DNA of 64,000 nucleotides from Homalodisca vitripennis (taxonomy: Eukaryota > Arthropoda > Insecta > Hemiptera > Cicadellidae), in the NCBI RefSeq assembly GCF_021130785.1, contig NC_060215.1, forward strand, positions 115,592,501 to 115,656,500, given 5' to 3'. The translations under genes were made by a program, and so were the position numbers. The notes under the pieces were generated by a model. That model was not told the origin of the DNA, made no database searches, and saw nothing but the letters and a program-made list of their open reading frames with translations. Below are positions 23,760 to 36,201 of this stretch, piece after piece (positions within the stretch are counted from its first letter, which is position 1; every line of letters starts with the position of its first letter).

Positions 23760-24480
23760 GCTGTAGCGAAGCCTATCACTGATTGGGCTGGGAAAATTTA
23801 ATTTCTATGTGTTTGTCTACCTATTTGTCCGCGCGATATCGTGATAACGCAGTGACCAATAGACTTGAAATTGTGCTTGGATGATGTGTATTTCACTCCA
23901 TAGGATTTTGCTGAGTAGGGTTAGCGAACATGTTTACATTGGAATTATGGGCAATAATGATGGCAACTCGAAAATGGTACAATAAATAAATTTGTAAACA
24001 AACTCATTACAAGAGATTAAAACTCGTGACATATTAACATGTTGGCTAGATATCCCAACTTACACAACAGCGTTTTGTAGTGACTACGTGTGTAGATTTT
24101 TATCATTTAATAGCTGACATGAAACGTAATGAGCAAAAATCTAATGTATCATGTGGCTAGATATTTCGAGGAATATTTCATACGTTCACATTAAAGTGTT
24201 CATGAAACGTATTTTCTCCTAGAATGAGTTCTATGATACGTCATTTTTGTGTCAACTCCTTTCTTGTATCATTGTTTGTCTGCCTATCTGTCCACAGAAC
24301 ATCTCGAGAGTAAAATGAGTTATAGATTAGAAATTTTGCATGCAACCTCAGCGAGACGTAAACAATGTCGTATGTCTACCATGTTATACGAGTATAAACA
24401 CTCAGGATAAAAACTTTACTTTTGAATGCATTGGAACCCTGGAATATATGCCTGTTTCCGTATGCATGTATGGCATTCCA
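23760..24480 (+). repeat. Diverged internally repeated block, likely old interspersed element
   Basis: A unit of about 70 bases opening with TGTTTGTCTNCCTATNTGTCC and containing ATAGANTNGAAATTNTGC occurs at 23810-23880 and again at 24273-24340, roughly two-thirds identical by eye, 463 bp apart. Between them, ATGTTGGCTAGATAT (24039-24053) is echoed by ATGTGGCTAGATAT (24151-24164), and CATGAAACGTA occurs at 24118 and 24201. Several nested direct repeats suggest an ancient element built of repeated modules or a local duplication. I have an impression that the GTCTGCCTATCTGTCC-type text is common in arthropod repeats, but this was not checked. Confidence 0.5.
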
Positions 24481-24669
24481 TGTTTTGTTTTACAACCCAA
24501 CTGTATCTAGATATAAAATGTGTCCTTTCCCTATATGACGAAATTCGAGTAGTGTATCAAAACTGCAAATACGTCTAACTCGTATCGCATCGATAGCTAA
24601 CAACAACCTAAAAGAGGTTAAATTGTTGTAGACAATTACTTTTTATTCAAGTTGCGAAGTACAAAGTAT

Positions 24670-24995
24670 TCTCGCAGTTTAATATCCTCGGAAATTTTCC
24701 GCTAGAGCCTTTCGGAAAATTTAAATTGGAAAAGGCCGGGACGATTTATTTCTCTTGGGAATTCCCGGCCGGAGATTTATGTCCGCACTTTAGCGAGAAT
24801 TATTGTTTCTCCAACAATATTTTTCAGAGAAGAAAGTAAATTTAAAATCAGATTGGATTTAGGGTTTGGTAAATCACTCAAAACTGTCGAAAGAGTTCGG
24901 TCCTGGCTAACGAAGCGGGCACGGATGTACGAACACCTCCCCTCTTGGGGGAGGGGGTTGGTGCTTTGCCAGGCCGGTCCTTGAAAAGGACAGGT
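24670..24995. other. GC-richer island with two adjacent hairpins
   Basis: Two neighbouring inverted repeats are present. AAATTTTCCG (24692-24701) pairs perfectly with CGGAAAATTT (24713-24722) across 11 bases. GGCCGGGA (24734-24741) pairs perfectly with TCCCGGCC (24763-24770) across 21 bases. A G-rich tract follows at 24940-24960. No gene is recognised here. The hairpins could reflect a structured transcript or an old inverted-repeat element. Confidence 0.4.
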
Positions 24996-27900
24996 TTTCA
25001 CAGACAGCAGGGCTGATGATAAAGTTGCCCAAATTCTCCATCAAATCTCTTGAAAGCCTAATTACTCCAAGAGCCTTTACAGTATCTTTACTTTACGTTT
25101 CCTATATGCAAAGCGTGTAGGAAATATTAAGTTCCTTAAACTTCACTTTCATAAAATGACATCAAATGCAGTGAAGAAAACTTTAACGTGATACATTGAA
25201 GTGTTCCATTCAATTTATTGTTATTATGTATACAACTTACCAACCCCCCCCCCCCCTCTATTCACCATTATTACTCTTCAATAGTATTGAAAAATATTTA
25301 AAAATCTGCTTTGGGCATTGCTTTCTCTTGTTCTTCGCGAGACTGTCAAGAGGTAATTTACAATATAATATAAAATATATACAATACAATATAGTACATC
25401 ATACGATATCTGGTCATAACATTGTATGATTCAATTTCGTTTCGGCAGGCTTTAGACTTATGTGTATGGGCAGGAAGGGCAAAAAAAGGATCCTGGCTTC
25501 TCCTACAAGTACGAAATTTGTAATTATTATAAATGATAGAATTTTTCTAAATTCTCTTCCATGAGCTTAACTGCTGAAAACTTAAAAATTGCAAAAATTG
25601 ATTTTTCTCATAATAGGCTCCTTTATGATTAGAAACTGTTTTATTTGCAAATAAGATTTAGACATCGACAGTAATCGTTCAATCGATTCTACAAAGACTT
25701 ATCGTGCAGTTGGAATTGAATAGGTTAAACGTTACCATGGCTTGAATAGTTTAAGAACACCATACTATATACAGTAAGGCATATGAGTGAAGGCCTGTAA
25801 AAGGCATAAAATGTGCCGAAAGCCCGAGGTCCTGGCCTGTATTAAGGCTGCTCTCAATACGGAATATACCCATTATATCCCCTCTATTTGGGCCGAAAGC
25901 TAGCACCATGAATAATGCAATATTCAGACTATCCTCTCTGATTACATGTTCTCACCCGACTTTCGTTTCCAGAGAGCTGATGGAAAGTTTGACGAGATTA
26001 AACTGAAAACTTGATTGATCTCTCGAAGGTGTAAATTAATTAATTTATCAGACGCGTGAATTTATTCAACACAAATTGTATTACTATCATGGGTTCTTTA
26101 TCTTATTTTACCCTCTTATTGCGATAGATAAACTGTCAATAAAAATTACATTTCGACATTAGCAGAAATCCAAAAATAAATATTTAACTAACAATGTCTA
26201 ATATGTTGTTTTTGCAATGTTTTTCTGACAAGATCCAAAAGCTGTTGATAATCTTGTTAGATTTGTATGCTAATGTTGTTTGCCTTAAAATAAAGTGTAC
26301 TAGTTTAGTGGTACATTCATAAAACTTTCTTTTATTTCACTAAGTCTTAAAAAATGTGATGGAAGTTAATAATAGCTGTTAGTGATTTATAATAAAAATA
26401 AATTATTTCTTCATGAATAAACCTGTAGAAATTATGTTTGAGGACGTAATGTTGTAAAAGCACGTTTAAAAAGTACAATTGAATCATAGAATCGGAATTA
26501 ATAATTATATGATATATGAATATTTAAATTAATCGGCTAAAAACGAAATTAAGTTATGAGGTGAAACATTGTTACGGTTGTATAATTGAAGTGATAATAT
26601 ATTCAGATCAATCTCAAACATTCAGGAAAACGTGAAAGTAATTAAATGTGCACATTGTTACCTGCAAATAGTTTTCTTATCAAGTTCTTGAAATTATAAC
26701 CAATTTACATTACAATTTCGCAATTAGCAACTCAAATGAAAATGTAACAATTGCAGTGGGACTGCGGCGGGAAGATCCCACTCAAGCGATAAAGTTCTGA
26801 TGAATTTATCGTTTTAAACGTTTCTGGTATTTTACACACAGTCTGTACTGTTGGCCATTTCTTCGGAATATTTCTAAACTAAGTAACTAAAAAAGTAAGG
26901 CGTTTAAATTTGAACCTTAACTTAATTTCTTTAAGAGATTATTAGTTAAAGAAAAATTCTGAACCCTAAATAAAATATTGGTTAGTTTAAATACAATTAA
27001 ACAATTGCCTAATATACACAATAGCAACGGAAAGGACAAAATCGAGTAAGATTTTGAATTCTTTTACATCGTGCATGCATTTGAATGAAATATTTTATGT
27101 AAGACGCAATAAACAATGTATTATAAAAGACTAGAAAAACACATTAAATTGAGATACACATTAATGTGTAATACTTGTATATACGAAGAATGAGGTGTTT
27201 AAAAATCGTAGTCGTATTAATAAAAAAAATAGACAGTCTTTTGATGAGTTGGGGCTGTACCTATACGTACCGTTCTGCATGTACTAGTATATTTGACGCT
27301 AAAGTTTCAGTGTATGGAAGAATATCATTAGTTCTAATTATAAAAAATTCTGATTTTATTCGGTCATTACTATACGGTATGTTATAGCTAGCCTGTGGGA
27401 CTCTAATTTTGATATAACTTCGTCATGTAAAGAAAGTTGATAGCCCAAAATGAATCAAAATAATGGAAAACATATTTTAAATATAGAGAATAATACATAC
27501 ATAACTTGTGTTTTACTTTGTACCTTTCTCCGCGTATTAATGTGCTTTATAGATTACCATCGAAACGTTTTCTAACTCAAAAACAACAATGACCTCTTTC
27601 TTCATTATTACACGATGAACTGTCTCGTAGTTCTTAGTGAGGCTTCCATCATTTATGACCAAGTTCAGATTTACAATCAACTAACTTGTTCCAATTTGTT
27701 CTACAGGTTGTCCGATTAAGAAATCTATTTTTTGTTTATTTATCTTTTAGACATCTTGGATTGTAGATACAGTTTATTGAGTAGTAGTACCAAATCAATA
27801 CAAAATTAAAAGGGTATATATTGCGACTCTATTGTCTACCAGTCTGTGTTTAGTTTAGTTGTTGTAAGTTAATAGTGCGAGAATATTTACACTATGACGT

Positions 27901-28247
27901 TCTCTAAAATGTTCTACGGCATAAGTAACATCATGATATGTATATGTGTGTATATAAACCAAACACTCTTGACTGCCTGATCACATTTTATAAAAAAAAC
28001 TGTAAAGTTTTGACCACAGAACTTGGCAAAAATAATTGTATTGTGTATACAAGAGTACTATGGAAAGAATATGGAAAATTGAGCCGGTATTAAAAAATCA
28101 TTCAATTACATTCACAAAAATTATACTTTATGTTCCCTTGAAGACATAAAATCTGGTACATGGTAAGTGTATATGGAAGAATCTAAATTATGGAAGTCAG
28201 AAATCGCGTAAAGTTGTAATTAACTTCACGATACTTCAAACATTGGT
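24996..28247. other. Long AT-rich non-coding stretch
   Basis: No gene was recognised. A 13-base C run lies at 25244-25256. The rest is AT-rich with only short random frames. Confidence 0.65.
25244..25256. repeat. Poly-C run (13)
   Basis: An uninterrupted run of 13 C in AT-rich surroundings. Length in the assembly may be imprecise. Confidence 0.9.
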
Positions 28248-28296
28248 TTGTATTCAATCATTATTTCAATTTGTATTCAATCATTATTTCAATTTG
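28248..28296. repeat. Tandem duplication of a 23-bp unit
   Basis: The 23-base unit at 28248-28270 is repeated without change at 28271-28293, and the next three bases begin a third copy. The perfect identity implies a recent replication slippage event. Confidence 0.9.
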
Positions 28297-29079
28297 TTTT
28301 GCGTACCCGCATGAAGCATAGAATCCGGTTTTTGTGTTTATTTCAAGTGTTTCGTTATTAACGTAATGCATGTATAAAGCAATGAGGTTAATCGCAAGCT
28401 ACATCAGTTTTCAAGTGTAGACGTTTAAAACAGAAATGAAAACACCGGTCTGGGTAGGATTAGATAACGCCATATAATTAACCCTGTGTTCCCATGTATT
28501 GGCGAGTCTATAATGAAGTGATTATGTTATTAGTTTATTTGAGGTGGGAGTGCTATTGGGGAAAAATACACCTTTACTACCTGCTCATTACTACCAGCTA
28601 GACTACGACATTGAAATTTAAATATCCGTCAGGTCTCCCATAATGGAAAACGTTATATAATTTCTAAACAAACACCCTTCTTGGAATTATTTGATCGGAT
28701 TTTAAAACTCTACCGTTTGATGAGAAACTATACTCGGATTAAAACGTTAACTTACATGTTATTAATTACACTTACGATAAACATTTTTTTTATTTATACT
28801 TTAATTCTTTCAAACTCAGCAGTTGTTTTAAATAATTGATAATGTCTAAAGTTGTATGACGTATTAACAAATATGAGTAACATATAGTTTTAATGATTTA
28901 TCGTACAAATGTTACGTATGATCGTAAGTCCAGGAAAATGAAAAGAAGATTATTATATAAAAGTTTTTGGCACCTCGGCAGGCAAAAATCTTTACCGATC
29001 CCGACTCAACTTTTTTATATTTTTCTTCCTTTCTTCAAATTCTGGCAAAAATTTCTTTAATATTTCTTTATCAAGAATT
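28297..29079. other. AT-rich non-coding stretch
   Basis: Nothing recognised. Confidence 0.7.
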
Positions 29080-29620
29080 TAGAGCATAATTAAGCCAGGT
29101 GAAGGTGAATCTAAGGACCCCTGTCTAACACCTAACCTGGAGACCAAGGGCTGATTACAAAGGTGGATTATTCATTGAAAGTCCACTAAATATAGTTTTT
29201 CATAATTAATTTTAATCAGATAAGATGCTGTAGTGATATCTGATACCTCAATACATAGTTTACTTGTGAGGGATGCTGGAGAAAAGTCAGTCATGTCTTC
29301 AGCTCGAGAATGGGCAATGTATACAAGGTACATTCTTCCTCCACCATCCACCAACATCATGGTGTCCAGGTATGCCGGAGAGGATTTAAGGCTTTCAGAG
29401 TTCCAGATCGAGGAACCTCTTCGCTAGAATTCCCATTTCCATCAACTAGTCCAAAACCTGTAACCTGAGTATACAGTTGCGTGGTGACTCCATGCCTAAC
29501 GACCTTCACCTATTGCACCCCAGATTATGGTCGTCAGTTACGTTTCTCCAACTGGCAGTAACAACAGCAGTCGTTATGACAATGGCGTCTTTGTCCAATC
29601 AGCATGTCATTTTATACGCT
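29080..29620 (-). pseudogene. Coding-like stretch, possibly a decayed gene or transposon fragment
   Basis: On the minus strand a stop-free run of 50 codons (about 29508-29359) is followed, in a shifted frame and overlapping by one base, by a 62-codon frame starting ATG at 29360 and ending at 29172. Both have a balanced amino-acid make-up unlike the Ile/Asn/Lys-rich chance frames nearby. A 67-codon plus-strand frame (about 29224-29427) covers part of the same DNA, so strand assignment is uncertain. The upstream minus segment has a VTGFG-x-VDGNG-like string faintly reminiscent of the VSGWG block of trypsin-like proteases, but no catalytic motif supports that family. I do not name a product. A frameshifted relic is the simplest reading. 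Confidence 0.25.
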
Positions 29621-32209
29621 AATTTCTTATTTTCATTGTTAATTTAAATTTGAAATTGTTTAAACCTCACTGTTATGTTTCTCGATTTTGCTCATTTCCG
29701 TTTCTTCCATTGTTTATATTGGCAATACCAGGATCTTTAAATCTTTAATCTTTAAACAATATCTTACATTTATATATAGTGTACTTGTTGTTATGTTTCC
29801 ATTATCATCACTGTTCCCATTATTGTTCGCTTATTGTACGTTAATATCACTAGTATCTGTTATCAGTTGCTTTGCATTCCTATTCATACAGTACAAAGTA
29901 GGAATTTTAAGCCATTCATTAAATATATATCCTAAATACATAAAACATTTCCTATATATATCCTAAATATACAAAACTTTGAGTGGCTAGATTTAAATTT
30001 TGGGTGTTGAAGACCTAAAACTAAAGAGAAACCTCTTTATTAGTAAACACGTAATGCTTTAGAGACGAAATCTCGTAATCGAATCAGTAAAATCGAATTT
30101 TGAAGCCTCCACTATTTTAAGTAAAATATTTGGTCGCTATACAAAACTTTGGGGTTGTTTCTCTTGTAAAAGTGGACATAAACTAGAAAATCACATTTTT
30201 TGTGTTTAAGGATAGCTCCATTGAAACCCTGCTCTTTGGATATTTAGTGCATCAGACAAAACATCCGTAAAATTCCAGCTCCATTGACGCTGTGGTGTTT
30301 TATCAATCACAGTCATTTATAACATGAATATTGCTGTGTCATGAACACATACATTGATTGTCAATGCCGTTATTATTTATTTATCTGTTATCACTTAACA
30401 AAACTATAAAATTAATTTTACTCTTCTTTTATATAGTTCAACTTACACATATTGTTGTCACTTGCTGCTTATGTATTTTAAATGTTTTTATTTCCATGTG
30501 ATCAGTTTATTTATAAGCATATATGACATCGAAATTAATTTATCCAAATTGGTTTATGAAACAAATCTCAATAACGGTTTGGAATTTTGGTTACAAATAG
30601 GTGTTAAAACTATTTCAATATTGACTGTTACTAAATGGTGGAATGGATTATTATATATGTATGTTATATATTATTATATAAATAGATAATAATAGTACGT
30701 ATCGATGAGTAGGTTAATAAATTAAAACGCTCATTATTATTCAGCCACCAAGCCTGATCGCCGTATTGAACCGATAAAATCTATCAAGTACCTAGTAATT
30801 GAACCTATTAATAGACCACACAACTAGCCTACATGGCACTTGTCTCCGTGCTGGATAGTTGGCTTTAATATTTCATAAACTTATATCCGTTACTTTAGTA
30901 TAAATTTGACTTTTTTAAATCTTAGACAACTAATATTTATCAAGATTATTGCCAGTTTAGAATGTCACTGAAATGTACCCATGATCATCACTGGTTGGGG
31001 GCATTTGAAAAATTGTTACCTATCCAAAATATTATTTCCTGCAAGTACTACAAATTTCCTGCATAGATTATCCATCTCGATAGCCCATGAATACCATAAT
31101 ATTTGAGGGAATATGGAGATACAGCGATATTTAAACACTCTTAACAGAACTTATAACAATTGTTGATAAATATTTGGTTTTTAAACAATGCAAAAAAGTT
31201 CCACGTAAGTTCTATGCTGGACCATTCTAGTGTCTAAACTTAGAACATTATTAGATTGTTATTATGTAATTATGAATTATAGAAACGTGACTATTGAAGT
31301 ACTTCCATATCGATACTTTTCCAAAGTATACAAGAATGTCCTAAGTCGAAAGTTAACGATTCAATATTCTTTTTAAAATATATTACCTACTGAAAAGCAA
31401 CGCCTAAATGCTTTTTGTATGAAACATGATGCTACCAAGGGGGAGAATTGAAGTACCATGAACTGGTTTATTATTTAATTTTAAAAACAAAAGTCAAATA
31501 ATCAGTATTGAATTTTATTGGCCACATTGAAACGATTATCCATTACACAATCCTTTAGGTGTATATGTAAATGTTTAGGATCGATATTTAGATTGCAATC
31601 ATAAACATATATTGTAAGGGAGAAGCGTTAGGTTTCAAAACTTTCATATTACTAAGAGGTAAACAATAATATCATCAAAGATGAAAGTTCAATCACGCTT
31701 ATGAAACCAATATTGATATTGGCTGCTTGTTTAAGATTGTTCAATAGAAGTACGTGCACATGTATTAAGAAGGGATCCAGGAATCATCCATTAAATCCAG
31801 GCCTGCTTTTTAGTCCTCCCTAATAACGTAGCCTATAATGACTGTAACTTCTTGGTTTTGTACCATCGTATGTACAAATAAAAACGTAGTAACACTTCAG
31901 AAACAACCCTTGATAGAACTCAATCTCGTAATCTTGAAAAATATTGCGTTAGATTAAAAATGAAAAATTTGGAGGCTGTTAATTGACTAACCTTGATTAC
32001 TTCATTTTTTATATAGTCTTTAATGTCTGTATTCTATTCAACAACGTAGTCCTGGAGACCGATATTCTTATTTTTGTTTTGCTTTCCCCAGTAAACATTT
32101 TCGTGTGCTACTCTTTTTTGAAATATATATTTATCCTATTTGTACTGTTTTCCTCTAGAATATTTCCTGGAGAAGATAACCAAAATCCTGCCGTGACCTA
32201 GAAACCCAC
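29621..32209. other. AT-rich non-coding stretch with a small 30-bp tandem duplication
   Basis: No gene was recognised. TATATATCCTAAATA occurs at about 29924 and again 30 bp downstream at about 29954, followed each time by similar ACAAAAC-like text, a small slippage duplication. The remaining frames are short and Ile/Phe/Tyr-rich. Confidence 0.6.
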
Positions 32210-32880
32210 TTCGCTACCTGTTGGCGGGCTCATCGCGTCTCAAACTAATTCTGTTATTTTCAAACAGGGCTGTAAACACAAAGGGATGTTCGCCGGGGGA
32301 GAGAGGGAGCAGGGGCGGCTCCTCCCCTTCTTTCACTGATGCAGACTCCGAGCCTCCCTCCCCCTCCCTCCACCGGGCCATAACTCACCCTAGATTTACG
32401 AGCTCCGATACGACAGGGAAATTGCAAGAATGGAGGGTGGAGAGCGAGACGGAGCTAGCTCGCCCTACGATTCAGACGGAGAGAGAGAACAGCAATCTAT
32501 CTTTGTTCTTAAGATGAGAGAGAGGAAAAACAGGAAAAACGCCGTGGGCACGGGGCGCGGGGCGCGGGACGGGGTGAGGACTGAGGGACAACCGAAACGT
32601 GCCGGGAAAGATCGGGGTATATTTCAAACGGCCGCGAGTCCCGGTACAATTTGGGTGTCACAAGACGGATCTCTCTCAGATACGCCGGGAATCTCGAGGA
32701 GGGAACGAATTTGTCTGCATTCCAAACTGACCCCTCCTCTCCCGTAGGGCACGAAACCGCAGAATCGATGCTACCCCGGACCGGCCGCGCCGCGCCACGC
32801 CGCTGGACACCGGGATAACTCACTGCCGATCTATCGTCGATTTCTGCCAAATCGTTCATCGAGAGGTCACCACTAGGCTG
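32210..32880. other. Strong CpG-rich island
   Basis: This is one of the longest and most GC-rich blocks in the window, with many undepleted CpG. It holds GA/CT-rich stretches (GAGAGAGGGAGC near 32299, GGAGAGAGAGAACAGC near 32479) and GCGCGGGGCGCGGGAC near 32556. An ATG frame in good context (GCAAGAATGG) runs 32430-32747 for 105 codons and would give an Arg/Gly/Ser-rich low-complexity protein. Another plus frame and a 116-codon minus frame overlap it. Three open frames in one GC-rich block mean that length alone proves nothing. GAGA-type tracts and CpG content are consistent with a promoter or Polycomb-type element of a nearby transcript. No TATA/initiator pair was fixed. Confidence 0.4.
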
Positions 32881-33589
32881 TTTTAATAACTTTTACCTAT
32901 GATCATTTATTGCTTTTCACACAAACTCCTCAATACAAAATTGTTTGTAATAGCTTTACTTCACTATATTTCGTTTGGTCCGTGATATGTATCTATATTA
33001 TGGTAGTATATATTTAGCCGTTCTATGTGATAAATGAAGAAGTAAAACTTAATATAGTTATGAAAAGTATAATTAACGCGCTTAAATACTTATTGTCTTC
33101 TGTCAGTCAAGTCTTAAAACAGTACAACATTATGTTTTGATGTATTCGAAGATAGTATAAAAGTTAATAATATTTAAACAATATTTTTAAACGGCGCAGT
33201 TTCGAAATGTAGGCTAATAGGTTTAGTTTTAATATTCTTGGATGATTGTCGCATTAATCAACTATTTTAAGTAGGTATCGAAGTTAAAAATTAAATTGCT
33301 TGAACATGGTAATAAACTACAATATTAATTGGAAATATGGCTCTTTTCTGTGCAAAACATTGAGTTTTGCTTCTTAAAGGGACTTTAAAAGGTCGGTGCT
33401 TAAATAAACAATAATTTATTACGTATAATAAATTAAGCGTTTCTTGTTACGAACGAACATCTCAATCACTCCACGGCGATAATTCGTTAACAAATTACCC
33501 TCCTAATTTGAAGGGATGTCTGCTCAAAACGAATTAAGTCATTAAGTGTGCTTGTTAATATCCGGTATATTAGGGCCCTATTATAACAG
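32881..33589. other. AT-rich non-coding stretch
   Basis: Nothing recognised. Confidence 0.7.
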
Positions 33590-33990
33590 AAGTAGAATCC
33601 ACATTCAATATCACGTGAGGGTAGACCCTCCACACCTCCCCCCGCCCACCCCCCGACCAACACTACCGGGCAAAACATCAGCCGACCTCTGAAATACTTA
33701 CTCCAGCCTATTGTATTGCCCACATTATTATATTCTGTGCATTGTGCGGGCGTTATACAGAGCCGTGCGAGGGGGGGGGTCGGGTATGCGCTCACCGAAT
33801 TCTTTGGGGCAAATTAAATTCTGCCATGACGAAAAGCCCGGGTTTCGGCTCCAGCGGGGGATTTATTGGACCTTTTTGTGCACGAAATGATATGCGCGAA
33901 TTCCTCCCAGTATTTCACGGCGCCGCTCTACATTATCCCGGTTAATTTACTGGGAATTGTATTACACCAGGATGGGAAAGTCATTTATAA
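33590..33990. other. GC-rich island with C-rich and G-rich tracts
   Basis: A CACGTG E-box lies near 33613, a C-rich tract at 33630-33658 and a nine-G run at about 33771. Overlapping frames on both strands (33487-33795 minus; 33742-33945 and 33866-34126 plus) are unrecognised and treated as composition effects. Candidate regulatory island. Confidence 0.3.
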
Positions 33991-34546
33991 GCCGGGCGAC
34001 GTTCTGTATTCCGCTAACAGAAATACAGTTTGGATAGGAGTTTTTCTAACGTTACCGAGATTATTATTTCAATACCAAACGATAAACTGCAATTGTATTA
34101 TTTATAGGAGTATATATCTCAAGTGAAAATAATTATTTTATTATAGATCCCTTTTTTTGTGAACCCCTAAAAGAGAATCAGAAGCTAAGTGAATCAAATG
34201 AGGTGTTCGGTTTTGTAGTACCCTAACTCTATTACTGCTATAGTTGATATTTAGTATAACTTAGAATATCGTCTGGTTCGCTAGCTGTTCTACAAGGTGG
34301 ACGCTAGCAGCCTAAGGGTTACAATATTGATATTGTATGTTTATATGTTTATACATTAACATTAAAAACTTTTAATAATCTGCAATAAAAAAAGAATAGA
34401 TTACAAAACATAATTTTTATTTGTCAATATAATTTCATTTACATTGTAGTAGCCTATACTCCCTAAGTGAAAGACTGTATTGAATAGAAGACATGGAAAG
34501 GTATGTAAATTCAGGATAACGAAATTGAATTTTAAAACTTAGAAAC
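33991..34546. other. AT-rich non-coding stretch
   Basis: Nothing recognised up to the hairpin. Confidence 0.7.
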
Positions 34547-34549
34547 ATG

Positions 34550-34613
34550 TTTGTGTAATATATTCATCGTAATTAAATTACGACATTTAATTACGATGAA
34601 TATATTACACAAA
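34550..34613. repeat. Perfect 29-bp inverted repeat with 6-base spacer
   Basis: The arm at 34550-34578 is the exact reverse complement of 34585-34613, with TACGAC between. A wobble pair and two further pairs extend the stem outward to 34547 and 34616. A transcript from either strand would fold into one long uninterrupted hairpin, and the DNA could extrude a cruciform. No T run follows that would make it a terminator, and no termini or target duplication mark a MITE. The perfect stem and tiny loop are unlike a typical animal microRNA precursor. Confidence 0.9.
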
Positions 34614-34616
34614 TAT

Positions 34617-35129
34617 TGATAAGGAATCTAAGTAAAATATTTTATTTAATGATTTACGTATTTAATTTCATGTTTTAAACAACACTACTATGTATAAACT
34701 AAATATAACTATGAATTTGAGTATTTTAAACTTTTATACTAAAGTTTTTTTTAGAATAGTATTTAATGTATGTTAGTAGAATATACTTCAATGTTGGATA
34801 ATTCATGTCGTTCTCTCATACATTCGAGCATTATTATTCTGCTATTAATATTTCTTATTTTTAAAGCAGAAATTAACATAATTCACTGACGGTTTTGGTG
34901 TGTTACTTCTCTGTATTTTGTAATGTAAATGCACAATAGGCCATATCAACGAAGAATGTGCAATGTGCAAGCCACCAATGTTACAATGGGTATTCGGAAT
35001 CATTCAATCTATTATTTATTAATAATTTAACTTATAAAAATATTTAAATAAATTTTTCATGCTATGCATTTGTCTTCATTTAAAGTTTTAATGTCAGAAA
35101 TTTAAGCGGTTTACTTTATATATTTTTCA
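34617..35129. other. AT-rich non-coding stretch
   Basis: Nothing recognised. Confidence 0.7.
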
Positions 35130-35710
35130 GCCTACTTTCGCGCATAAGTGCACACCCTACGCCCTGCTCCCTACACATGTTACCCTTGTAACCCCTATCC
35201 CTCTCACGTAACATAATCCGCAATTTTTCCCTTTAGAAACTCTGATTTAACTGGGGTTTATTGATAGCGCCAATCCCCTCCCCTCATCCCGCCATAACTC
35301 AAAAACACATTATTGCGCGCATGAATCAAGAACTTAACTTATCTGAGGACTTTCGTTTCCCCGACCGCATTTTAAATTCCATCTTTAAAAACGCCCTTCA
35401 GCCCCTCATATAAGGGTTACAAATCACCCCCTCCCCCTCCCCCACGCCCCGCCAATAGGGCACATCATGCTGGAGAAGACACCTCCCCTCTTATTGCACA
35501 TGCAAATTCGGGAATGATAAAGAACGGTCTGCGGGGGGATGACGGCATTAGACTTTGAAATACCACCCCTTACCCACGACAACCCGACAGAAATGTGGAC
35601 GGAAACAAATTTCGCATCTCTTGATAACTCCTCTGCAATGTGTGGTGTACCGCTTCCCTGCGTACACGGCAAAACACTTCTGTTGGGCCCGATGGTGAAG
35701 AGCGTTGAAA
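35130..35710. other. C-rich/GC-rich island
   Basis: The plus strand is rich in ACCCT, CCCCTCCC and CCCACCCC-like tracts at 35150-35300 and 35425-35460, which would be G-rich on the other strand and could include G-quadruplex-type runs. Opposed frames (35424-35672 minus; 35539-35763 plus) are unrecognised. Candidate regulatory island. Confidence 0.3.
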
Positions 35711-36201
35711 ATTGTTCTTGCTACATAATTTCAATTAAAATACAAAAATCTTTCAACGATTAGTCTAAGATGAAACACACTTGAAAGAATATGTCAAACA
35801 GGAATAGTTTCCTTTAGGTCATCCTACACGTATGACTACAGAAATAAATTCTATTTTCCCAAAATAGCCCTGAACTTTGAAAACTAACTTAACTAAAATA
35901 AAAATATATTGCTCAAACAAAAATATTTATTTATAAAAATAATAAATTATGGCATATTTGTAAACGTTCATCATAAATTAATGGTGAATCAGATTATATT
36001 AAAATTTCTCTATAAAAAGTACTTTACTAAAACACCCTCTAGTGTATTAAATATATAATATACATAAAAGACACTGAGATCAAATTCAGATTTAAACTCT
36101 TAAAAAATACACTTAAAAAATTTAGCTGTAAAGAACCGTTAAAGTTCTAAATTAGTTCCATGACGAAGTTTCTTCGTTTTAGGAAATATCAAACAATACA
36201 A
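35711..36201. other. AT-rich non-coding stretch
   Basis: Nothing recognised. Confidence 0.7.

Noticed and set aside
29359..29508. Trypsin-like protease fragment
   Set aside because: Only a faint VTGFG-like string is visible, without the catalytic Ser block, His block or Cys pattern.
32509..32859. 116-codon minus-strand frame
   Set aside because: It lies in a CpG-rich island where three frames are open simultaneously, and it has no recognisable motif.
34550..34613. Transcription terminator or canonical microRNA precursor
   Set aside because: No T run follows it and there is no gene upstream. The 29-bp perfect stem with a six-base loop is unlike normal animal microRNA hairpins.
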